From assembly GCA_025808375.1 (NCBI GenBank), contig CP061009.1, positions 3,472,001 through 3,536,000 on the forward strand: a DNA stretch of 64,000 bases, in the 5' to 3' direction. Below the pieces are notes generated by a model. That model did no database searches. It saw only the letters and a list, made by a program, of their open reading frames with translations, and was not told the origin of the DNA. Both the position numbers and the translations under genes were made by a program. Source of the DNA: Duncaniella muricolitica. Lineage in GTDB: Bacteria > Bacteroidota > Bacteroidia > Bacteroidales > Muribaculaceae. Shown here piece by piece: positions 9,535 through 16,095 of this stretch (the stretch's first letter is position 1; every line of letters starts with the position of its first letter).

Positions 9535-10305
9535 TCAGAACTGCCAACCCACCGTGGCCATGAAATCCATCGTATGGGAGTCAGGTCTCACAAGACCTAT
9601 TGAATTGGCAAGATTCGACATGCCTATATGCGCGCGTATGCCTACCCTCAGATGTCCCGAGAACGTAAGACCGGTAGCCAGATGCAGGCCTATGTCACCA
9701 CGGTCATATGAATTGATAAATGCCCTGTGGTCCTTATAGAAATCGGCATCATATTGAGTCACCGACATCATGAGCTGGCCCAACTCATTGCTGCGCGTAT
9801 CATATATAGTGCTTTTCTGCTTGCCGGCTATTCCGTAACCGTAATACAGACCGCCGTCGACATTCCATCTCACGGCGTCGGACAGATTAAACAAAAAAGT
9901 CACATATACGGGAAAGTCCACCTTATAATATGTGTTGCGCTGAAACACGTTCGACACACTCTGTCCTCCGCTACCTATAACAGCCATATCCATATTAAAA
10001 CCGTTGGAGGTAAAATTTATCTCCGTGCCCAGCCCGATAAAATTGCGGATATTGAAGCGCGCGCCCACACCCGCACCGAAAGCCGGACGCATCGAGGTGT
10101 TGAGATCGGAAATGTCGGGATAACACGTCGTGTAGTTTTCCGTCATATAGCTTCCGCCCGCAAGCAGGTGGACATCTATATCCAGAAATTTTTCCGCACG
10201 TCCGCGGTCCACCATCTCGGGGCCGGAGGCCTTGGCCACACTCCCCCCAAACAAAATTACCAGTATCGGCAATAAAATTTTGTGCATAGTCATAACTTTT
10301 TTCAT
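9535..10305 (-). CDS. Outer-membrane beta-barrel protein (PorT/OmpW-like size class)
   Basis: About 256 residues from the chosen start MKKVMTMHKI. A start 6 codons earlier (10323) is possible but adds residues before the signal peptide. The signal peptide ends near GGSVAKA. The rest is alternating-residue beta strands, with glycine/aromatic patterns such as FGAGVGARFNI and GLYYGYGIAG, and ends in the C-terminal aromatic WQF typical of outer-membrane barrels. It looks like the small outer-membrane barrels of Bacteroidetes (PF13568-type). No enzymatic motif is visible. A well-formed promoter lies 47 bases upstream on this strand. Confidence 0.75.
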   Translation of the reverse strand: MKKVMTMHKILLPILVILFGGSVAKASGPEMVDRGRAEKFLDIDVHLLAGGSYMTENYTTCYPDISDLNTSMRPAFGAGVGARFNIRNFIGLGTEINFTSNGFNMDMAVIGSGGQSVSNVFQRNTYYKVDFPVYVTFLFNLSDAVRWNVDGGLYYGYGIAGKQKSTIYDTRSNELGQLMMSVTQYDADFYKDHRAFINSYDRGDIGLHLATGLTFSGHLRVGIRAHIGMSNLANSIGLVRPDSHTMDFMATVGWQF

Positions 10306-10351
10306 CAGGCTCCACAGGCGCAAATAGCCCGTTTTGGCCCTTTCGACAGCT

Positions 10352-10383
10352 CAAAATTACGCGTTTTCGGCCCATTTTCCAAA
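10352..10383 (-). promoter_or_regulatory. Bacteroidetes-type promoter for the beta-barrel gene
   Basis: Read on the minus strand: TTTG (10380-10383), 20 bp, then TAATTTTG (10352-10359), matching the -33/-7 consensus TTTG-N19-21-TAnnTTTG. Confidence 0.7.
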
Positions 10384-10418
10384 AAAATGCATTTTTTCCA
10401 AAAATTTTCGTCCAAAAA

Positions 10419-10450
10419 TTTGCACAGTCTAAAAAAAGTCCCTAACTTTG
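10419..10450 (+). promoter_or_regulatory. Promoter of tRNA-Arg
   Basis: TTTG at 10419-10422, a 20-bp spacer and TAACTTTG at 10443-10450, a perfect match to the Bacteroidetes housekeeping promoter. The tRNA begins 22 bases later. It is back to back with the minus-strand promoter at 10352-10383. Confidence 0.8.
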
Positions 10451-10471
10451 CAACGCAAAAGAAAAAAAGAC

Positions 10472-10548
10472 GGCTCCTTAGCTCAACTGAATAGAGCATC
10501 TGACTACGGATCAGAAGGTTACAGGTTTGAATCCTGTAGGAGTCACCA
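10472..10548 (+). tRNA. tRNA-Arg (anticodon ACG)
   Basis: A 77-nt cloverleaf with encoded CCA. The acceptor stem GGCTCCT/AGGAGTC includes one G-T pair, the D stem is GCTC/GAGC, and the anticodon stem is TCTGA/TCAGA with loop CTACGGA and anticodon ACG at 10506-10508. The T stem is ACAGG/CCTGT, and A73 is followed by CCA. It reads CGN codons after A34 is deaminated to inosine. Two tertiary-contact bases are unusual: the D-loop has GA where GG (18-19) is usual, and the T-loop has T instead of C at position 56, so the G19-C56 pair appears replaced by A19-U56. tadA, which makes inosine 34 in exactly this tRNA, starts 66 bases downstream. Confidence 0.95.
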
Positions 10549-10555
10549 CTAAGAA

Positions 10556-10588
10556 AAGAGACTTATCAGCTCGGCTGACGAGTCTCTT
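10556..10588 (+). terminator. Hairpin between tRNA-Arg and tadA
   Basis: Outer stem AAGAGACT/AGTCTCTT (10556-10563, 10581-10588), a 2x2 internal loop and inner stem TCAGC/GCTGA around TCG. There is no strong T-run, so it may be a tRNA 3' processing or partial termination signal that lets some transcripts read into tadA. Confidence 0.5.
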
Positions 10589-10613
10589 GCTCTATATAGA
10601 CATTCCATCAGAA

Positions 10614-11069
10614 ATGACACAACAGGAACTCGACGAAAAATACATGCGCCTCGCCCTCGACGAAGCCCGTCAGGCCTACGAAGCCGATGAAGTGCCCATC
10701 GGAGCGGTAATCATATCGCCACGGGGCATGGTGGTAGGGCGCGGCCACAACCTCACCGAAGCACTCGGCGACGTCTCGGCCCATGCCGAGATGCAGGCCA
10801 TCACAGCCGCCGCATCGACACTCGGAGGAAAATACCTTGACGGATGCACGCTATATGTCACCGTAGAGCCATGCCTCATGTGTGCCGGCACAATAGGCTG
10901 GTCACAGCTCTCGCGCATAGTCTACGGCGCAGCCGACACCAAGCGAGGCTATCGCTCCTTTCTCCCCTCGCGCTCACCGTTCCATCCCAAAGCCACCGTC
11001 ACCGCCGGCATACTTCAGGAAGAATGTGCCGACCTCATGCGCTCATTCTTCAAATCCAAACGGCCCTGA
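10614..11069 (+). CDS. tadA: tRNA-specific adenosine deaminase
   Basis: TadA deaminates A34 to inosine in tRNA-Arg(ACG), allowing it to decode CGU, CGC and CGA. The 151-residue cytidine-deaminase-fold protein has the zinc and proton-shuttle motif HAE (H57, E59) and the second zinc motif PCLMC (C87, C90). I chose the ATG at 10614; the frame opens further upstream at 10527, but that extension runs through the tRNA 3' end and hairpin. Its substrate tRNA gene lies just upstream on the same strand, an arrangement that could couple their expression. Confidence 0.95.
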   Translation: MTQQELDEKYMRLALDEARQAYEADEVPIGAVIISPRGMVVGRGHNLTEALGDVSAHAEMQAITAAASTLGGKYLDGCTLYVTVEPCLMCAGTIGWSQLSRIVYGAADTKRGYRSFLPSRSPFHPKATVTAGILQEECADLMRSFFKSKRP

Positions 11070-11127
11070 CAAAGCCCCACGGCGCGACCGACAGTGCTAA
11101 AAATTACTTATCGGCAAAAAAATAAGT

Positions 11128-11208
11128 CTATAAATTGTTTATTATAGATAGGTATATAGATTGTTTATTATAGATTAAGTATATAGATTGTCTATTATAG
11201 ATAATAAA
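11128..11208. repeat. Three 27-bp tandem repeats
   Basis: Units at 11128-11154, 11155-11181 and 11182-11208 share the core ATTGTTTATTATAGAT with a few changes. They lie in the gap between tadA and the sirtuin gene. I see no coding potential in them. Confidence 0.85.
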
Positions 11209-11219
11209 ACAGTCCGTCT

Positions 11220-11258
11220 ATAATTACTAATTGCTAATTACTAATTACTAATTGAAAT
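11220..11258 (+). repeat. 39-nt leader repeat, copy 1 (before the sirtuin gene)
   Basis: An AT-rich element built of CTAATTA/CTAATTG heptads ending in ATTGAAAT, immediately before and overlapping the sirtuin ATG at 11257. An identical 39-nt copy lies before the GH95 gene at 12343-12381, and the same heptads are expanded at 56830-57025. Confidence 0.85.
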
Positions 11259-11943
11259 GAAGCGTCTCGTAATCTCAACCGGCGCAGGCATCAGTGCGGA
11301 AAGCGGCATCTCGACCTTTCGCGACGCAGGTGGCCTGTGGGAAAACTATCCCGTAATGGATGTATGCAGTGCCGACGGATTCGCGCGCAACCCCGCGCTG
11401 GTCCACCGCTTTTACAGCGAGCGGCGCAAAAGCCTCCTCGACTGCATGCCCAACGCAGCCCATAAAGCACTCGTACAACTCGAAAAATGGTATGACGTAT
11501 ATGTCATCACCCAGAATGTCGATGACCTCCACGAGCGCGCCGGCAGCAGCAACGTACTCCATCTCCACGGCGAACTAATGAAAATACGCTCGCTCCGACA
11601 CCCCGAACGTGTCTACACCCTCGACTCCGACAGCATAGTCACCACCCCCGAGACACGTGACCCCTACGGAGACCCCGTGCGACCCCACATCGTATTTTTC
11701 CAGGAAGCCGTGCCTAATATCGAGCCAGCCATAAGACTGGCACAGGAAGCCGACATATTTGTAGTCATAGGCACATCGCTCGTAGTATATCCCGCCGCAA
11801 GTCTGCTCCACTACGTGCGCCCCGGCGTGCCCGTCTACTACATCGACCCCAATCCCGCCGCTGTCCCCGACAACGTCACAGTCATCAAGGACAAAGCCAC
11901 GGCCGGTGTTGAAAAACTCGTCAGCCTGCTTCGGCCAGAGTAA
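11257..11943 (+). CDS. cobB: NAD-dependent protein deacylase, sirtuin without zinc cysteines
   Basis: A 228-residue SIR2-family protein. The NAD-binding GAGISAESGISTFR is at residues 9-22, the catalytic-histidine region is TQNVDDLHERAGSSNVLHLHGE, and IGTSLVVYPAA binds NAD ribose. Y53-x-x-R56 matches the tyrosine/arginine pair that lets class III sirtuins remove succinyl and malonyl groups from lysine. The only cysteines are C37 and C63, so the usual four-cysteine zinc ribbon of the small domain is missing. The deacylase role is established for the family; desuccinylase preference is inferred. The leader repeat before the start is shared with the GH95 gene. Confidence 0.9.
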   Translation: MKRLVISTGAGISAESGISTFRDAGGLWENYPVMDVCSADGFARNPALVHRFYSERRKSLLDCMPNAAHKALVQLEKWYDVYVITQNVDDLHERAGSSNVLHLHGELMKIRSLRHPERVYTLDSDSIVTTPETRDPYGDPVRPHIVFFQEAVPNIEPAIRLAQEADIFVVIGTSLVVYPAASLLHYVRPGVPVYYIDPNPAAVPDNVTVIKDKATAGVEKLVSLLRPE

Positions 11944-12030
11944 CCCCTCTTATTCCCTTCACCCGTTAAAGAGTGCCACATGTCACCAAATATGGCGGAG
12001 ACCGATTATATTTAACACTTTTTCACAATC

Positions 12031-12067
12031 GGGGGGGGGGAAATTTGCAAGTTTATATTTACCTTTG
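12031..12067 (+). promoter_or_regulatory. G10 tract followed by a -7 box (possible sRNA promoter)
   Basis: Ten consecutive G bases (12031-12040) lie just upstream of TTTG (12044-12047) and TACCTTTG (12060-12067). The -7 box matches consensus. The visible TTTG is only 12 bp away instead of about 20, and the position expected for -33 falls inside the G tract. Confidence 0.35.
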
Positions 12068-12069
12068 CA

Positions 12070-12199
12070 CTCAGTAGGAGAAGGCTGTTTGGATAACAAT
12101 CTTCTTTTACCGCAAAAGACAAGAATAAGCAATTATTAAAGTCAACAAAAGTTAGGTTAAAAACGAAAGAGCCGACTGTGAAGTTAGCTCTTTTTTTAT
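12070..12199 (+). ncRNA. Candidate small RNA between the sirtuin and GH95 genes
   Basis: About 130 bases with no convincing reading frame start just after a -7 box and end at a hairpin with a T-run (AAAGAGC/GCTCTTT, 12166-12193, then T to 12197). This promoter-to-terminator unit looks like an independent transcript. I do not recognise an RNA family. It could also be the 3' end of the sirtuin transcript with a chance -7 match. Confidence 0.35.
12166..12199 (+). terminator. Rho-independent terminator
   Basis: Stem AAAGAGC (12166-12172) with GCTCTTT (12187-12193), a 14-nt loop and a run of T. It ends the sirtuin transcript and/or the candidate small RNA. Confidence 0.7.
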
Positions 12200-12291
12200 A
12201 TCATTATCTCCCATACATTCACGATGCTGTCGTAGATAAGTATGGGCAAGTTGAAATGTTACAAATGTACATGCATATACAACACAGGCCG

Positions 12292-12323
12292 TTTGCATAT
12301 ACCTCTCTTTTTGCGTAACTTTG
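12292..12323 (+). promoter_or_regulatory. Promoter of the GH95 gene
   Basis: TTTG (12292-12295), a 20-bp spacer and TAACTTTG (12316-12323), a perfect Bacteroidetes promoter 60 bases before the start codon. The leader then contains the 39-nt repeat. Confidence 0.8.
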
Positions 12324-12342
12324 TCTGACCAACCCGTTCATC

Positions 12343-12381
12343 ATAATTACTAATTGCTAATTACTAATTACTAATTGAAAT
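12343..12381 (+). repeat. 39-nt leader repeat, copy 2 (before GH95)
   Basis: Identical over 39 nt to 11220-11258. Here it lies inside the transcribed leader and ends two bases before the GH95 start codon. Confidence 0.85.
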
Positions 12382-12383
12382 AA

Positions 12384-14804
12384 ATGTCTCTGAAATCAAC
12401 CTTAACTCTACTACTCACACTCTCGCTGTCATCGGCCGCCACATGGGCCTCACAGTTGAAACTATGGTATGACGCCCCCGCATCCGAATGGGTCGAAGCC
12501 CTGCCGCTCGGCAACTCCCGCCTCGGCATGATGGTCTACGGCTCTCCGGCCCATGAAGAAATCCAGCTCAACGAAGAAACACTCTGGGGAGGCTCGCCCC
12601 ACACCAATCACTCGGCCCGCGCGCTCAAAGCCCTGCCCGAAGTGCGCCGTCTCGTCTTTGCCGGCCGCAACGCCGAAGCCCAGGCCCTCATCGACACCAC
12701 CTTTCTGACCGGTGTCAACGGCATGCCCTACCAGACTGTAGGCTCGCTCCGCCTCAACTTCCCCGGCCACGAAAACGCTACAGCCTACTATCGTGACCTC
12801 GACCTCGACAGCGCGCTGACCACCGTCACCTACACTGTAGGCAACGTCGACTATCGTCGCGAAGCCTTCTCATCGTTTACCGACGACGTATCCATAATAC
12901 GCCTCACAGCCTCGGTTCCCGACGCGCTCACATTCTCGGCATCGTTCACCTCACCGATGGCTCGCTATGAAGTGTCGCGCAAAGGCAAGACTCTCATCCT
13001 CACCACTTATGGCGGTGATCACGAAGGCATCAAGGGTGCCGTCAAAGCCGAGACACGCCTCGAAATCGTGCCACAGGGCGGACGTCTCACCGCCGCCGGC
13101 GACTCACTGACTCTCACGGGAGCATCGGCCGCCACATTATATATAAGCACAGCCACCAACTTTGTCAATTACAAAGACCTCTCGGCCAACCCCTCACGAC
13201 GCGCCGCCTCGCTGCTGGCCGCCGCACGCAAGAAACCCTATGACCGCGCACGCCGCGAGCACATCGACCGCTACCGCACACAGTTTGCCCGCATGTCGCT
13301 CTCGCTCGGCGACACCGACAAGGAGACCCTTGCTATGCCTACCGACAAACGCATCCGACAGTTTGCCGACAAGGCTGACCCTCAACTGGCCGCCCTCCTG
13401 TTCCAGTATGGCCGCTATCTGCTCATATCCTCCTCGCAGCCGGGCGGACAGGCCGCCAATCTCCAGGGCATATGGAATGACAAACCCAATGCTCCGTGGG
13501 ACGGCAAATACACCATCAACATCAACACCGAGATGAACTACTGGCCCGCCGAGGTGACAAATCTCTCCGAATGTCACGAGCCGCTCTTCACCCTCGTCGA
13601 CGACCTCTCCGACAATGCCCGCACGACAGCCCGCGAGATGTACGGATGTCCCGGATGGGTCACCCACCACAACACTGACATATGGCGCACATCGGGCGTA
13701 GTCGACAAGGCCAATTACGGCACATGGCCCAACGGAGGCGCATGGCTCACATCTCATCTATGGGAGCACTATCTCCACACGGCCGACCGCGACTTCCTCG
13801 CCCGCCATTATCCCGCCCTCAAGGGTTCGGCCGACTTTTTCCTCTCATTCCTGACCGAACACCCCGACAACGGATGGATGGTGACAGTGCCCTCCATGTC
13901 GCCCGAACACGGCCCCTCGGCCCACCCCAAGGCATGGATTGTGGCCGGATGCACGATGGACAACCAGATAGTCCACCAACTGCTGACCAACACCCTAAGT
14001 GCAGCCCGTGTGCTTGGCGAACGACAGTCCTACATCGACTCGCTCTCGGCCACCATAGCCAAGCTCCCGCCCATGCACGTAGGACGCCATCACCAGCTCC
14101 AGGAGTGGCTCGGCGACTATGACAAACCCAAGGACGGCCACCGCCACATATCGCACGCCTTCGGTCTTTATCCCGCGGCACAGATATCGCCCTACACCAC
14201 CCCGGAACTTTTCGAGGCCGTGCGCAACACCATGATACAGCGCGGCGACGAGGCCACCGGCTGGTCGATAGGCTGGAAAATCAATCTCTGGGCACGTCTG
14301 CAGGACGGCAATCACGCCTACACCATCATCAACAATATGCTGCGCGGCCGCATCTATCCCAACCTTTTCGACGCCCATCCGCCGTTTCAGATCGACGGAA
14401 ACTTCGGCTACACAGCCGGCGTGGCCGAGATGCTCATGCAGAGTCACGACAGGGCTCTCCACCTGCTCCCCGCACTCCCTGACCAGTGGAGCCAAGGCAG
14501 TGTCAAGGGACTCGTGAGCCGCGGAGGCTTTGTGGTCGACATGACTTGGGACGGCTCACAGCTCAACACCGCCACCATCACCTCACGCCTCGGCGGCAAT
14601 CTGCGTCTACGTTCCTACGTTCCCCTCAAGGGCGAAGGACTCACTCCGGCCAAGGGCGACAATCCCAATCCACTCTTTGAGGTCGCGCCTGTCAAGACTC
14701 CGGTCATCTCATCCGAAATCACCCCGCGCCACCCGATCATACGCAAGGTCTACGAATACGACCTGCCCACCGTCCCAGGCGGCGTATACACTATCACACG
14801 ATAG
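12384..14804 (+). CDS. Exported GH95-family alpha-L-fucosidase
   Basis: This 806-residue protein starts with a signal peptide (to about ATWA) and then the GH95 N-terminal beta domain (LWYDAPASEWVEALPLGNSRLGMMVYG). An alpha/alpha6 barrel follows. N379 and N381 in TININTE, E508 in MSPEHGP and D671 in IDGNFGYTAG fit the positions of the catalytic residues of alpha-1,2-fucosidases of this family; that mapping is by motif. Members release L-fucose from host mucin or milk glycans or plant xyloglucan; some act on L-galactose. It has its own promoter and terminator and no adjacent SusCD, so it is a stand-alone enzyme, probably periplasmic. Confidence 0.93.
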   Translation: MSLKSTLTLLLTLSLSSAATWASQLKLWYDAPASEWVEALPLGNSRLGMMVYGSPAHEEIQLNEETLWGGSPHTNHSARALKALPEVRRLVFAGRNAEAQALIDTTFLTGVNGMPYQTVGSLRLNFPGHENATAYYRDLDLDSALTTVTYTVGNVDYRREAFSSFTDDVSIIRLTASVPDALTFSASFTSPMARYEVSRKGKTLILTTYGGDHEGIKGAVKAETRLEIVPQGGRLTAAGDSLTLTGASAATLYISTATNFVNYKDLSANPSRRAASLLAAARKKPYDRARREHIDRYRTQFARMSLSLGDTDKETLAMPTDKRIRQFADKADPQLAALLFQYGRYLLISSSQPGGQAANLQGIWNDKPNAPWDGKYTININTEMNYWPAEVTNLSECHEPLFTLVDDLSDNARTTAREMYGCPGWVTHHNTDIWRTSGVVDKANYGTWPNGGAWLTSHLWEHYLHTADRDFLARHYPALKGSADFFLSFLTEHPDNGWMVTVPSMSPEHGPSAHPKAWIVAGCTMDNQIVHQLLTNTLSAARVLGERQSYIDSLSATIAKLPPMHVGRHHQLQEWLGDYDKPKDGHRHISHAFGLYPAAQISPYTTPELFEAVRNTMIQRGDEATGWSIGWKINLWARLQDGNHAYTIINNMLRGRIYPNLFDAHPPFQIDGNFGYTAGVAEMLMQSHDRALHLLPALPDQWSQGSVKGLVSRGGFVVDMTWDGSQLNTATITSRLGGNLRLRSYVPLKGEGLTPAKGDNPNPLFEVAPVKTPVISSEITPRHPIIRKVYEYDLPTVPGGVYTITR

Positions 14805-14825
14805 TTACGATACATAATCAGAAAC

Positions 14826-14880
14826 ACCCCGTCGGGCATAAGACCTTTTCAGGAGCCTTTTGCCCGACGGGGTATTTTTA
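14826..14880. terminator. Strong terminator after GH95
   Basis: Perfect 13-bp GC-rich stem (14826-14838 with 14861-14873) followed by ATTTTTA. The rest of the 300-base gap to the AraC gene shows no supported gene, only a -7 box near its end. Confidence 0.9.
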
Positions 14881-15068
14881 TCCCTTATTGCGGCTATAAT
14901 ACTATGTGGCTTCCGCTTGACGAGGAGACCCGCGGCCGTTACATAAAAGCGTTTACCGATTTCAGGCATATCTCCATGCAAGACATTCTCGCACATCTAT
15001 TTGTAGCTTTTTTTGGTCTGATTTGCCAAAAACTTAGCTCATCGGATGTTTTTTGTAGAAAAATTGAC

Positions 15069-15076
15069 TAACTTTG
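15069..15076 (+). promoter_or_regulatory. -7 box of the AraC-type regulator gene
   Basis: TAACTTTG matches the -7 consensus 37 bases before the start codon. The nearest TTTG (15052-15055) is 13 bp away, too close for a normal -33, so the promoter may need an activator. Confidence 0.45.
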
Positions 15077-15112
15077 CGATAACAGCATGACAGACCTCCT
15101 CCGACATTCGCC

Positions 15113-16057
15113 ATGGGAAATATCGTAAACCTTAATCAGCTAACATCACTCGCACGCATATCGTCAGAGTTTTCCAACCTCAGCGACGACTATCTCTTCA
15201 CACGCATCACAGCCGACACCATCGCCAAAGCACTCCGGTTTGACGACATGAAACGCACCGACCGCATCGACGGCCCGATACGCATCGACGGCATGTCATG
15301 GATACTCTGTTTAAGCGGCCGCCTCGACCTCGAGATCAATCTCACTCCGATGACTCTGACCGCCAACTGCATCACAGTCACAACGCCCGGCTCTATGATC
15401 GAAATCAAGGACATCGACCGCGAGGAACTCGACTGCTATCTGCTGTTTGTGTCGACCGACTTCATGCACGACATCAACTTTGACCTCAATGTCGTCGGCT
15501 CCATAAGCCGGTTCAACAACCATGCCTCGCACGACCATATGATGAACATCACCGATGACGAGGCCGCCACCCTGCGCGAGTTTTTCCATCTGCTCTACCG
15601 CAACTCCTCATCGGCCGAAAGCGACAGCCTGTTCACCAAATCCATAGCCCGCAATCTCATAGCGGCCCTCACCTATCAGGTCATAAGCATGGTGAGCAAA
15701 CGGCTCAAGACAAGCACCGAGACCAATCCTCCCCGCTCGCGTCGCTCCACGTATGTCAGCGAGTTCATGCGGCTCGTTCACGAGCACCACAGCCGCGAAC
15801 GCTCGGTGGCCTTCTATGCCGGCAAACTCTTCATCTCGCCCAAATATCTCTCACTCATCATCAAGGAGCATACCGGCCGCTCGGCCACCGAGGTCATCGA
15901 CTCATTCGTGATACTCGAGGCCAAAAACCTGCTCCGCTTCTCGGGCAAGAACATACAGCAAGTGGCCTACGAGCTCAACTTCCCCAACCAGTCATCTTTC
16001 GGCAAATATTTCAAGCATCTCACAGGCATGTCACCGTCGGAATATCAGCGTTCCTGA
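15113..16057 (+). CDS. AraC-family transcriptional regulator
   Basis: A 314-residue cytoplasmic regulator. The N-terminal 200 residues look like the cupin-type effector-binding domain. The C-terminal 100 residues form the double helix-turn-helix: SVAFYAGKLFISPKYLSLIIKEHTG is the first unit and NIQQVAYELNFPNQSSFGKYFKHLTGMSPSEYQ is the second, with the family's F-G-K-Y-F-K signature. The ligand is unknown. It stands alone between two terminating or independent units, and the following PAP2-barrel gene starts 39 bases after its stop, so the two may be co-transcribed. Confidence 0.93.
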   Translation: MGNIVNLNQLTSLARISSEFSNLSDDYLFTRITADTIAKALRFDDMKRTDRIDGPIRIDGMSWILCLSGRLDLEINLTPMTLTANCITVTTPGSMIEIKDIDREELDCYLLFVSTDFMHDINFDLNVVGSISRFNNHASHDHMMNITDDEAATLREFFHLLYRNSSSAESDSLFTKSIARNLIAALTYQVISMVSKRLKTSTETNPPRSRRSTYVSEFMRLVHEHHSRERSVAFYAGKLFISPKYLSLIIKEHTGRSATEVIDSFVILEAKNLLRFSGKNIQQVAYELNFPNQSSFGKYFKHLTGMSPSEYQRS

Positions 16058-16095
16058 CCCAACATTCACGCCGGCGGCATTGTTTTTTATACAAT

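Noticed and set aside
11906..12139. 77-codon frame across the sirtuin stop and the G10 tract
   Set aside because: It depends on the homopolymer length, overlaps the sirtuin end, and its residues show no family pattern.
14805..14996. 63-codon minus-strand frame after GH95
   Set aside because: It covers the strong terminator hairpin, and no conserved features or promoter were seen.
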